In this document: positions 1 through 6,654 of the stretch, in pieces
Position numbering within the stretch: position 1 is the first letter of the stretch
Layout of the letters: every line of letters begins with the position of its first letter
From: Planctomycetales bacterium
GTDB lineage: Bacteria > Planctomycetota > Planctomycetia > Pirellulales > Thermoguttaceae
DNA length: 8,557 nucleotides
Direction of reading: 5' to 3'
NCBI GenBank assembly: GCA_007122045.1
Contig: SKJM01000758.1
Span: 1-8,557 of the forward strand
Program-made: the position numbers and the translations under genes
Notes under the pieces: generated by a model
What the model was told of the DNA's origin: nothing
The model's input: only the letters and a program-made list of their open reading frames with translations
Databases searched by the model: none

Positions 1-43
1 GAGCGAACGCCAAGGGATCAGACCATGGTGATCGTCCGACGCG

Positions 44-73
44 AGGCAAGTCATCGGTTCTCCGATCTTGCCT
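44..73. other. Bulged hairpin, possible terminator of an upstream gene
   Basis: AGGCAAG (44-50) pairs with CTTGCCT (67-73), and ATCGG (53-57) with CCGAT (62-66). That gives 12 base pairs, a two-base bulge at 51-52 and a TTCT loop at 58-61. A short T run (83-86) follows about ten bases later rather than directly, so this is a poor intrinsic terminator by sequence. It may end the transcript of a gene left of the window, or be an unrelated structured element. Between 74 and 191 I see no further gene or signal. Confidence 0.4.
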
Positions 74-191
74 ATCTTCACCTTTTGGCGGGTTGTCGAT
101 AACGCATATGCCCGGTTGGCACGCTGAAGCGCGAAATCCAACAGGACCGATACCCCTCCGTAGGCGGATCGGCCTTGGCGACAAGTGGGGC

Positions 192-220
192 TTGTGCCGG
201 GGCCACAGCAACGGTAGAAT
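192..220 (+). promoter_or_regulatory. Sigma70-type promoter for rpmE
   Basis: TTGTGC (192-197) and TAGAAT (215-220) are separated by exactly 17 bases. The -10 box matches TATAAT in five of six positions; the -35 box matches only its TTG. Transcription would start near 227, leaving a leader of about 90 bases before rpmE. The same TAGAAT hexamer with the same spacing occurs before the oxidoreductase gene at 4109-4137, which supports the call. Confidence 0.5.
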
Positions 221-233
221 TACGAGTTTGACC

Positions 234-296
234 GGCCGCAGCACGGGTGCGCCTGTTGAGAGCAGTCCGGAACCACAGCGCCCGACGGCCCTTTTT
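234..296 (+). terminator. Terminator-like structure in the rpmE leader (candidate attenuator)
   Basis: GGCCG (234-238) can pair with CGGCC (286-290), GGGTGC (245-250) with GCGCCC (278-283, one G-U pair), and TGT (254-256) with ACA (275-277). Five consecutive T residues (292-296) follow one base after the outer stem. The element lies between the predicted transcription start and the rpmE ribosome binding site, so it would act on rpmE itself. An alternative pairing, CCGGAA (267-272) with TTCCGG (295-300), joins the loop to the end of the T run and would either compete or form a pseudoknot. GC-rich sequence makes short stems common by chance, so this is a hypothesis from base pairing only. Confidence 0.35.
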
Positions 297-318
297 CCGG
301 GTGAGGACAGAAGACAAG

Positions 319-591
319 ATGAAACACGGTATCCATCCCAATTACGTGGAAACGACGGTTACGTGCGGGTGTGGCAACTCGTTTACCACCCGCAGCACCA
401 AGCCGGAGCTGAAAATCGACATTTGCAACGCGTGCCATCCGTTCTACACGGGCAAGTTGAAGTATGTCGATACGGCTGGTCGGATCGAAAAATTCCAGAA
501 GAAATTCGCGACGACCGGATACGCCAGCCTCAAGCGGGGTAAGAAGCAGCAGGCCGAAGGGCCGGCCAAGGCCGAGACCGAGGCCGAGTAG
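319..591 (+). CDS. rpmE: 50S ribosomal protein L31, zinc-binding form
   Basis: Component of the large ribosomal subunit that bridges to the small subunit. The 90-residue product starts MKHGIHPNY, the usual L31 opening. It carries four cysteines at 16, 18, 36 and 39 (CGC and CNAC), the zinc ligands of the C+ type of L31, so this is the zinc-dependent form rather than the zinc-free paralogue. HPFYTGK (40-46) is the family signature. The reading frame is open from 247, but the ATG at 319 gives the canonical N-terminus and has GTGAGGA (301-307) upstream as a ribosome binding site. Typical L31 is about 70 residues; the extra tail (about 72-90) is rich in Lys, Gln, Ala and Glu, looks disordered and is probably lineage-specific. 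It is first in the rpmE-prfA-prmC-murA run. Confidence 0.95.
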   Translation: MKHGIHPNYVETTVTCGCGNSFTTRSTKPELKIDICNACHPFYTGKLKYVDTAGRIEKFQKKFATTGYASLKRGKKQQAEGPAKAETEAE

Positions 592-651
592 CGGCGCCCG
601 GAAGCGTGGCCCGCGGGAGCGGAGCCGCGCGCGGTTCTCGGCTCGAAATAT

Positions 652-703
652 GTGGGAGACTTCCCTACGAAGGGGGGCCCGCAGGGGCGCTCGGTGTTCC
701 CAC
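652..703. other. Possible structured RNA in the rpmE-prfA spacer
   Basis: The 201-base spacer 592-792 has no gene. Within it GTGGGA (652-657) can pair with TCCCAC (698-703), enclosing two small hairpins: CCCT (663-666) with AGGG (671-674) around an ACGA loop, and GCCC (677-680) with GGGC (685-688) around a GCAG loop. This is a three-way-junction shape. A competing hairpin GGGA (654-657) with TCCC (662-665) is also possible. A further stem GAGCCG (622-627) with CGGCTC (639-644) lies just upstream and lacks a T run. The run of G and C makes all of these weak evidence. I find no convincing promoter in the spacer, so prfA probably depends on the rpmE promoter. Confidence 0.22.
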
Positions 704-792
704 CCCGTACCCCCTAATTGATGTAGGCGTTATCGTCACGAACGCTCTGTGAACAGTTGGCGGGCCAAGCCAGCGGCCGCCCGGCGGAATTG

Positions 793-1866
793 ATGCGCGA
801 AATACTCGAATCGAAACTCGACCGGTTCCAGGAACTGGAGCAGAAACTGTTGGACCCGGCCGTCTTGGTCGACGCCCACCAGATGGCCGCCGTGGCGCGC
901 GAGCACGGCTCGTTGGGCCGATTGGCGAAGAAATACCGCCGGTTCAAGGACCTCAACCGGCAGATTCGCGAAGCCGCCGAGCTGCTCGCAGGCAACGACC
1001 GTGAAATGCAGGAGTTGGCCGAGGCCGAGTTGCCCGAACTGAAGGTTGAACGCGAGAAACTCTGGACCGAGTTGCTCGACATGACCGTCGGGGGCGAGGA
1101 CGCCCAGCGGAGCCGGTGCATCCTGGAAATCCGCGCCGGCACCGGCGGCGACGAGGCGGCCCTGTTCGCCCGCGACCTTTACGATATGTACCGCCGCTAC
1201 GCCGAAGCGAATCGCTGGAAAGTCGAGGTGATGGACTTGAGCCCGACCGAACTCGGCGGCTTCAAGGAAATCGTCCTGGGCATTCAGGGCGAAGGCGTCT
1301 TTCAGCGGCTCCAATACGAAAGCGGCGGGCACCGGGTCCAGCGGGTGCCGGAAACCGAGGCCAAGGGGCGCATCCACACCTCGGCCGCCACCGTGGCCGT
1401 CATGGCCGAGCCCGAGGACGTCGAAGTGGAATTGAAGTCCGACGACTACCGGGAAGACGTATTCCACGCCAGCGGCCCCGGCGGCCAGAACGTGAACAAG
1501 ACCGCCTCGGCCATCCGGCTGACCCACCTGGCCACCGGCATTGTGGTAAGCTGCCAGGACGAGTCGAGCCAGCACAAGAACCGCGCGCGGGCCTTGCGGG
1601 TGCTCAAGAGCCGGCTCTACGACCGGATGCGCGAAGAAGAGGACCGCAAGCGGGCCGACGAACGCAAGAGCAAGGTCGGTTCCGGCGACCGCAGCCAGCG
1701 GATCCGCACGTATAACTTCCCCGAAAACCGCGTGACCGATCACCGCATCGGGCTGACGCTGTACAAGCTCGACAGCATCCTGGCCGGCGCCCTCGACCCG
1801 GTGATCGACGCCCTGCTGGAATACGAACGGCAGGAGCAGCGCTCGGCGTTCGGTTCGCTCGACTAA
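793..1866 (+). CDS. prfA: Peptide chain release factor 1 (RF1)
   Basis: Recognises UAA and UAG stop codons in the ribosomal A site and triggers hydrolysis of the finished peptide. The 357-residue product is close to E. coli RF1 (360). The N-terminal helical domain is residues 1 to about 100. The codon-recognition region contains RVPETE, with the P-x-T tripeptide of RF1 at 186-188 (here P-E-T). [10 protein letters not shown] follows. The catalytic loop [11 protein letters not shown] has GGQ at 230-232; Gln232 is the residue methylated by PrmC, encoded next door. The P-x-T motif and the gene order separate it from RF2 (S-P-F). The frame is open from a TTG at 757, but ATG 793 (MREILESKL) matches the usual RF1 start and has GGCGGAA just upstream. 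It ends 12 bases before prmC. Confidence 0.95.
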   Translation: MREILESKLDRFQELEQKLLDPAVLVDAHQMAAVAREHGSLGRLAKKYRRFKDLNRQIREAAELLAGNDREMQELAEAELPELKVEREKLWTELLDMTVGGEDAQRSRCILEIRAGTGGDEAALFARDLYDMYRRYAEANRWKVEVMDLSPTELGGFKEIVLGIQGEGVFQRLQYESGGHRVQRVPETEAKGRIHTSAATVAVMAEPEDVEVELKSDDYREDVFHASGPGGQNVNKTASAIRLTHLATGIVVSCQDESSQHKNRARALRVLKSRLYDRMREEEDRKRADERKSKVGSGDRSQRIRTYNFPENRVTDHRIGLTLYKLDSILAGALDPVIDALLEYERQEQRSAFGSLD

Positions 1867-1878
1867 GCGGGAGACCCC

Positions 1879-2760
1879 ATGCCCGACTCGGCCCCGTGGA
1901 CCATCGGCCGGCTGCTTCAGTGGACGGCGGATTACCTCCAGTCGCGCGGTTCCGACAGTGCGCGGCTCGATGCCGAGGTGCTGCTGGCCCATGCGCTCGG
2001 CCGGCCGCGCATCGCCCTGTACACCGCGTTCGACGAAGCGCCGCCCGAGGAGCCCCGGGGCGCCTTCCGCGACCTGGTCCGCCGCCGGGCCGAGGGCGTG
2101 CCGGTGGCCTACCTGGTGGGCTATCGCGAGTTCTATTCGCTGCGGTTCCACGTAACGCCCGACGTGCTCGTCCCCCGGCCGGAAACCGAGCACTTGGTCG
2201 TCGCGCTGCTCGACCTCGCCCGCGCGCGAACCGACCCGCCGCCGGCGATTGCCGACGTGGGCACCGGCAGCGGGATCATCGCCGTGTGCGCGGCGAAGTA
2301 TCTGCCCGGCGCCCGGGTGGTGGCGATCGACCTCAGCCGTGCCGCGCTGGCCGTGGCGCGGGCGAACGCCGCGGCCCACGGGGTGTCGGATGGGGTCGAG
2401 TTGGTCGAGGGCGATCTGCTCGAGGGGCTCGCCCCCGAGCCGCAGTTCGATTTCATCGCCAGCAACCCCCCCTACGTCGCCGCGGCCGAGTTCGACCGGC
2501 TCGCCCGCGACGTGCGCGAACACGAACCCCGCGACGCCCTGCTGGCCGGCCAGCGCGGCACGGAAGTGATCGAACGCCTGGTGCCGCAGGCGGCCGAGCG
2601 GCTGAAGGCCGGCGGGCACCTGTTGCTGGAAATCAGTCCTATGATTCACGATGCGGTTCGCGAGATCGTCCGGGCCGAGCAGCGGCTCCGGCTGGGCGAC
2701 ACGATCAAGGACCTTGCCCGCTTACCCCGGGTGGTGCACGCCCGCAAAGCCGACGAGTGA
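1879..2760 (+). CDS. prmC: Release factor glutamine N5-methyltransferase
   Basis: Transfers a methyl group from S-adenosylmethionine to the glutamine of the GGQ motif in RF1 and RF2, which speeds termination. The 293-residue product has the PrmC layout: an N-terminal helical domain (about 1-90) with LDAEVLLAHALG, then a Rossmann-fold methyltransferase. Visible motifs are VPRPETE (98-104), the SAM-binding loop GTGSG (128-132), AIDLS at the end of the second strand, and the catalytic NPPY (196-199) that binds the target glutamine. The start ATG has a GGGAG box at 1869-1873, six bases upstream. It sits 12 bases after prfA, whose product is its substrate, and six bases before murA, so the three genes are very likely cotranscribed. 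Confidence 0.94.
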   Translation: MPDSAPWTIGRLLQWTADYLQSRGSDSARLDAEVLLAHALGRPRIALYTAFDEAPPEEPRGAFRDLVRRRAEGVPVAYLVGYREFYSLRFHVTPDVLVPRPETEHLVVALLDLARARTDPPPAIADVGTGSGIIAVCAAKYLPGARVVAIDLSRAALAVARANAAAHGVSDGVELVEGDLLEGLAPEPQFDFIASNPPYVAAAEFDRLARDVREHEPRDALLAGQRGTEVIERLVPQAAERLKAGGHLLLEISPMIHDAVREIVRAEQRLRLGDTIKDLARLPRVVHARKADE

Positions 2761-2766
2761 CCGCCC

Positions 2767-4068
2767 ATGGCCGGCGCCTTTCTGATCACCGGCGGCACAC
2801 CCCTGAACGGCACGGTGGGTGTGGCCGGCTCGAAAAACGCCGCGCTGCCGATGATGGCATCGGCCCTGCTGACTGATGAACCGATGGTTCTCGACGGCGT
2901 GCCCCGGCTGACCGACGTGGCGACGCTTTGCCGCGTGCTCAGCGAGTTGGGCGTGGCCGCCGCGTGGGACGGCGCCGGGGCCGGGCCATCGCGCGCCCTG
3001 CGCTTGCAGGTGCTCGACCGATCGCCGGTGCGGGCGCGGTACGCGTTGGTCCGGCGGATGCGGGCGAGTTTCTGCGTGCTGGGCCCGCTCCTGGCTCGCC
3101 GGGGCAGGGCCGTGGTTTCGCTCCCCGGCGGATGCCGCATCGGCCCCCGGCCCGTCGACCTGCACCTGAAGGGCCTGGCCGCACTGGGCGCCGAACTGAC
3201 CCTCGCCCACGGCTATGTCATCGCCCGGGCCCAGCGGCTGCGCGGGGCGACGGTCGACCTGAGCGGGCCGGCCGGGCCGACGGTAACCGGCACGGCCAAC
3301 GTCCTCAGCGCCGCCGTGCTGGCTCGGGGCGAAACCCTGCTGCGCGGCGCGGCCCGCGAACCCGAAATCGTCGACCTCGGCCGCCTGCTGTGCCGGATGG
3401 GCGCCCGGATCGACGGGCTGGGCACCGACACCGTTCGGGTGCGCGGGGTGGACGGGCTGGGCGGCGCCCGGCACCGCATCATCCCCGATCGGATCGAGGC
3501 CGCCACCCTCGCCCTGGCCGCCGTCGCCACCGGCGGTACAGCCACCGTCACCGGCGTGGTTCCCGGGCACCTGGCGGCGGTGCTCGACCGGCTGGCCGCC
3601 GCGGGCGTCGAGTTGGCATCGGGGGCCGACTGGATTCGTCTATCCGCCCCCCGGCCGCTGCGGCCGTGCCGCATCACCGCCGCGCCCTACCCCGGCGTTC
3701 CCTCCGACGTGCAGGCCCAATGGACGGCCGTGATGGCGCTGGCCTCGGGCCGGAGCATGGTACGCGATCGGGTGTTTCCCGAACGTTTCGCGCACGTTCC
3801 CGAACTGGTGCGCCTGGGCGCCCGCATCGGGCTTGCGCCCGGCGCGGCGGTCGTCGACGGCGTCGCGCGCCTCAGCGGCGCTCGGGTCACCGCCTCCGAC
3901 CTGCGCGCCAGCGCGGCGCTGGTTCTTGCCGGGCTGGTGGCCCGGGGCAGAACCTGCATCGAGCAAGCGCACTGGCTCGACCGCGGCTACGAAGCCCTGG
4001 ATCGGAAGCTGGCCCGGCTGGGTGCGGTCATCGAACGTACCGAGGCCGCTCTGCCGGCGCTTGGTTAG
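2767..4068 (+). CDS. murA: UDP-N-acetylglucosamine 1-carboxyvinyltransferase (MurA)
   Basis: Transfers enolpyruvate from phosphoenolpyruvate to UDP-GlcNAc in the cytoplasm, the first committed step of peptidoglycan synthesis. The 433-residue product is slightly longer than E. coli MurA (419). Key residues are visible: Lys23-Asn24 in AGSKNAALP, the reactive Cys123 in LPGGCRIGPRPVDLH, Asp314 in PGVPSDVQAQW, SDLRAS with Arg380, and Arg406 in LDRGYEAL. Because Cys123 is kept, the enzyme should be of the fosfomycin-sensitive class; that is inference from the family. It starts six bases after prmC with no clear ribosome binding site of its own, suggesting translational coupling. The TAG stop is followed by a 129-base gap containing the next gene's promoter. 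No strong terminator is seen after it. A planctomycete murA is of interest because the phylum was once thought to lack peptidoglycan. Confidence 0.94.
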   Translation: MAGAFLITGGTPLNGTVGVAGSKNAALPMMASALLTDEPMVLDGVPRLTDVATLCRVLSELGVAAAWDGAGAGPSRALRLQVLDRSPVRARYALVRRMRASFCVLGPLLARRGRAVVSLPGGCRIGPRPVDLHLKGLAALGAELTLAHGYVIARAQRLRGATVDLSGPAGPTVTGTANVLSAAVLARGETLLRGAAREPEIVDLGRLLCRMGARIDGLGTDTVRVRGVDGLGGARHRIIPDRIEAATLALAAVATGGTATVTGVVPGHLAAVLDRLAAAGVELASGADWIRLSAPRPLRPCRITAAPYPGVPSDVQAQWTAVMALASGRSMVRDRVFPERFAHVPELVRLGARIGLAPGAAVVDGVARLSGARVTASDLRASAALVLAGLVARGRTCIEQAHWLDRGYEALDRKLARLGAVIERTEAALPALG

Positions 4069-4108
4069 CTGCGCTGGTCAGGCCGAAGAAACGACGCAAC
4101 CGGACCGC

Positions 4109-4137
4109 TTGACGGCACGTCCACACCACTTTAGAAT
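4109..4137 (+). promoter_or_regulatory. Strong sigma70-type promoter for the oxidoreductase gene
   Basis: TTGACG (4109-4114) and TAGAAT (4132-4137) are spaced by exactly 17 bases, each matching the consensus in five of six positions. Transcription would start near 4144, about 54 bases before the ATG. The leader has a small hairpin, GGGG (4151-4154) with CCCC (4160-4163). This is the best promoter in the window and shows the following gene is a unit separate from murA. Confidence 0.65.
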
Positions 4138-4197
4138 CCCACCCAATGTAGGGGCGCTTCCCCAATGATCGCTGAGCAACAATGAAAGGACAAACCG

Positions 4198-5535
4198 ATG
4201 AAAACGCTTTTGCAGCGGCGGCAGTTCATCCAAGGCGTCGCGGCCGGCGTGGGACTGGCCGTGGTCGGGCCGGGCCGCGCGCGGACCTACGCGGCGAACG
4301 ACGCCATCCACGTCGGAATGATCGGCGTCGGGGGCATCGGGGTGCCCAACCGGCACGCGATCGCTCGGGCGGGCGGGAAGATCGTCGCCCTGTGCGACGT
4401 CGATCGGCAGCGGCTCGAGCAGGCCGGCCGGGACCACCCCGACGCCCGGCGCTGGGTCGACTTCCGCGAGATGCTCGAAAAGCAGGCCGGCCAACTCGAT
4501 GCGGTCATGGTATCGACGCCCGACCACACGCACGCGGTCGCCTCGGTCGCGGCGATGCGGCACGGGCTGCACGTCAGTTGCGAGAAGCCGCTCACGCATT
4601 CAGTATACGAGGCGCGGCGGATGGCCCAGGTGGCCGAGGAGTGCGGCGTCGTGGCGCAGATGGACAACGAAGGGCACGGCAGCCCTCGCATGCGCGAGTT
4701 GGTCGAGGCGGTGCGCGCCGGGGCCATCGGGCCGGTACGCGAGGTGCACGTGATCAGCGACCGGCCCGCCGGGTGGTGGCCCCAGGGCATGGACACTCGC
4801 CCGCCCAGCACCCAGCCGCCGGCGCACCTGGCGTGGGACCTGTGGCTGGGACCCGCGCCGCAGCAGGAATACCACGACGGCTTGCACCCGTTCCGGTGGC
4901 GCGGCTGGTGGGCTTTCGGCACCGGGGCGCTGGGCGACATGGGGTGCCACTTCTTCGACGCGCCCTACTGGGCGCTGGAACTGGGGCACCCGGTAAGCGT
5001 CGAGGCCGAGCACGAGGGCAACACGGAGCTGAGCGGGCCGTTGCGATCCGTGGTGACGTACCGGTTCGCCGAGCGGCAGACCTCCTGGGGAACGCGCCCG
5101 CCCGTGGTGCTGAAGTGGTGGGACGGGGGCAGGAAGCCGCCGCGCCCCGAGGCGTTCGAGGACGGCGACGAGGTGCCGGGCAACGGCTCGGTTTTCGTGG
5201 GCGATGACGGCGCGATGATCGTCCGGAACATGGCGGATTTCCGCATCGTGCCCGGGCGGCGCCGGCAGGCATTCACACCGCCGGAACCGTACCTGGACCG
5301 CGCCCCCGGCGGCGACCACCGGCGCGACTGGCTCGAGGCCATCCGCTCGGGCCGCCGCCCGGGCTCCGACGTGGCCACGTATTCCGGCCCGATGACCGAA
5401 GTGGTGCTGCTGGGCAACGTGGCCATTCGCAGCGGCCTGCGCCTCGAGTGGCAACCGCAGGAGATGAAGATCCCGAACGCCCCCTCCGCGGAGCAGTACC
5501 TCGAACGCCCCTACCGCGAAGGCTGGGAGCTTTGA
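4198..5535 (+). CDS. Tat-exported Gfo/Idh/MocA-family oxidoreductase
   Basis: Probable NAD(P)-dependent sugar or polyol dehydrogenase acting outside the cytoplasm. The 445-residue product begins with a twin-arginine signal: RRQFIQG (7-13), a short hydrophobic stretch, and a likely cleavage near YAAND (31-35). The Rossmann domain follows with the nucleotide loop GVGGIG (43-48), ALCDVD at the end of the second strand (acidic residue for the cofactor ribose), TPDHTH (107-112) and the catalytic EKP (129-131). The C-terminal alpha/beta domain has GDMGCHFFD with Asp247, His251 and Asp254, the usual active-site region. The end (RPYREGWEL) is, from memory, a common ending for planctomycete members. 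The start is fixed by AAAGGA at 4185-4190, seven bases before ATG, and by the signal peptide. Tat export fits folding with bound cofactor before secretion. The substrate cannot be read from sequence. It has its own promoter and is convergent with the kinase gene. Confidence 0.88.
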   Translation: MKTLLQRRQFIQGVAAGVGLAVVGPGRARTYAANDAIHVGMIGVGGIGVPNRHAIARAGGKIVALCDVDRQRLEQAGRDHPDARRWVDFREMLEKQAGQLDAVMVSTPDHTHAVASVAAMRHGLHVSCEKPLTHSVYEARRMAQVAEECGVVAQMDNEGHGSPRMRELVEAVRAGAIGPVREVHVISDRPAGWWPQGMDTRPPSTQPPAHLAWDLWLGPAPQQEYHDGLHPFRWRGWWAFGTGALGDMGCHFFDAPYWALELGHPVSVEAEHEGNTELSGPLRSVVTYRFAERQTSWGTRPPVVLKWWDGGRKPPRPEAFEDGDEVPGNGSVFVGDDGAMIVRNMADFRIVPGRRRQAFTPPEPYLDRAPGGDHRRDWLEAIRSGRRPGSDVATYSGPMTEVVLLGNVAIRSGLRLEWQPQEMKIPNAPSAEQYLERPYREGWEL

Positions 5536-5686
5536 ACGCCATGCGCAGCCGCGCGGGGAGCCGGGGGCACGCATAGTGATCCGTCGCGCCACCGGAAAGA
5601 TGGAACCGATACCATGCGGCGAGTGCGGGCAGTGAACCTCACGCGTGGTCTCGGTGTGTCGGAAGATGACGCCCGAGTCCTCTGTG

Positions 5687-6532
5687 TCATTCGACGTTGG
5701 CCAACCGGCTGTGTCCGTGGCGCAAGGGAGCCCGGTGCCGGGCGTCGAGCTGCAGCCGCCGGCGGTCTTCCCCGACCTGTCGGTCTGCCTCGGCCTCGTC
5801 CAGCGCGCCGGCGGCGTCGGGCAGTGCCAGGATGAACGCCGTCCCCGGGCGGCAGTCGGTATCGAGAACGAGGCTCCCTCCGAAACGCTCGGCAATTCGC
5901 CGCGAGGTGGGTAGCCCCCAACCGGAACCGGGTGACGTGCCGCCGGCCAGGCGGCGGCCGGGCAGGAATACCTCGCGGCGCCGACGGAGGTCGATGCCCG
6001 GCCCGTTGTCGTGAATCCGAACCGCCGCCAGGCTGTCGTCGCCGTCGGGGGGGCTGCACGGCTCGACGACCACCCGGGGCCGCCTCCGGTCGCACCCGTG
6101 CAGCAGCGCGTTGCGCAGGAGGTTGGTCAGCACCTGTTTCAGTTGGATGGGGCTGCACCACACGGCCGGCAGGGGGCGGCGAATTTCCACCTGCACGCCC
6201 CGCTCTTCCAGCAGGGCGGCCTGTTCTGCCAGAACTTGATCGACCAGATCGGTCAATGCAACCGGTTGAGGCTCCATTTCGACCGTGCCGGCGGTGGACA
6301 GGCGGGTCAGGTCGTCGAGGTAGCCCTTCGCCGCCCGGATGCACGCCTCAACGTGGGCAATCCGCGAGCCGACTTCACCCAGCGCGGCGCCGCCCTCCCC
6401 GCTCCCGTGCAACAGCGTCTTCAGACCCCGGAACGAGTGCTCCAACATCATGTGTGCCGCCCCCATATCGTGGGAGAGGCCGCGCAAGGCATGAGAGATT
6501 TCGGCAGGATCGGGCGTGGTGGCGACGTTCAT
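5687..6532 (-). CDS. Sensorless soluble histidine kinase
   Basis: Predicted two-component kinase: autophosphorylates on histidine and passes the phosphate to a response regulator. The 281-residue product has no signal peptide, membrane segment or PAS/GAF domain. It starts almost directly with the dimerisation/phosphoacceptor helix: RGLSHDMGAAHMML puts the candidate His at 21. A second helix follows (about 55-80). The ATPase domain has the N box QVLTNLLRNALLHG (Asn141), the G1 box HDNGPGI (174-180) and the G2 box PGSGWGL (201-207), so it looks catalytically intact. Residues 240-281 form an Arg/Asp/Glu-rich tail after the ATPase fold with no recognisable domain. The ATG at 6532 is the first available start and has only a weak GAG upstream. 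No response regulator lies in the window, so it must take its signal from a partner protein and its output partner is elsewhere. It is downstream of, and on the same strand as, the membrane protein gene at 6655-7359. Confidence 0.85.
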   Translation of the reverse strand: MNVATTPDPAEISHALRGLSHDMGAAHMMLEHSFRGLKTLLHGSGEGGAALGEVGSRIAHVEACIRAAKGYLDDLTRLSTAGTVEMEPQPVALTDLVDQVLAEQAALLEERGVQVEIRRPLPAVWCSPIQLKQVLTNLLRNALLHGCDRRRPRVVVEPCSPPDGDDSLAAVRIHDNGPGIDLRRRREVFLPGRRLAGGTSPGSGWGLPTSRRIAERFGGSLVLDTDCRPGTAFILALPDAAGALDEAEADRQVGEDRRRLQLDARHRAPLRHGHSRLANVE

Positions 6533-6607
6533 GGTCGTTGCTCAGCAGACCGGGGGGAATTGGCGAATCGGCCTGGAATGGGAGGGCACTGAGCAAATGT
6601 ACCGCGC

Positions 6608-6632
6608 AAAAAGCGTCACGCAAGCCACGACG
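6608..6632 (-). terminator. Weak terminator or promoter candidate between the two minus-strand genes
   Basis: Read on the minus strand, GACG-complement arms (6629-6632 with 6614-6617) form a four-to-five base-pair stem followed by five T residues (6612-6608). The stem is short for an intrinsic terminator. The same stretch also holds a weak promoter for the kinase gene: TTGCGT (6623-6618) and TACATT (6601-6596), spaced by 16 bases. The two readings are compatible with separate transcription of the two genes, but neither is strong. The remaining sequence of this 122-base gap shows nothing else. Confidence 0.25.
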
Positions 6633-6654
6633 AATGACTCTGCCTCGTCCTTCT

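Noticed and set aside
718..746. Promoter for prfA starting at TTGATG (718-723)
   Set aside because: No acceptable -10 box 16-18 bases downstream.
736..2649. Long open frame on the minus strand, antisense to prfA and prmC
   Set aside because: It mirrors two clearly recognised genes. Its composition (Gly, Ala, His, Arg, Val rich, no motifs) is the usual antisense effect of GC-rich codon use.
3280..3360. MurA lacking the Glu of the E-N-L motif seen in some Gram-positive enzymes
   Set aside because: E. coli MurA, recalled from memory, also lacks it at this place, and all catalytic residues are present, so this is ordinary variation.
5536..5686. Bidirectional terminator between the convergent oxidoreductase and kinase genes
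   Set aside because: Only stems of about four bases and no T runs were found; nothing convincing despite the expected position.
5687..5815. Frameshift at the end of the kinase, producing an artificial tail
   Set aside because: The other frames do not continue any recognisable domain either, and the ATPase fold is complete before the tail, so a real short extension is simpler.
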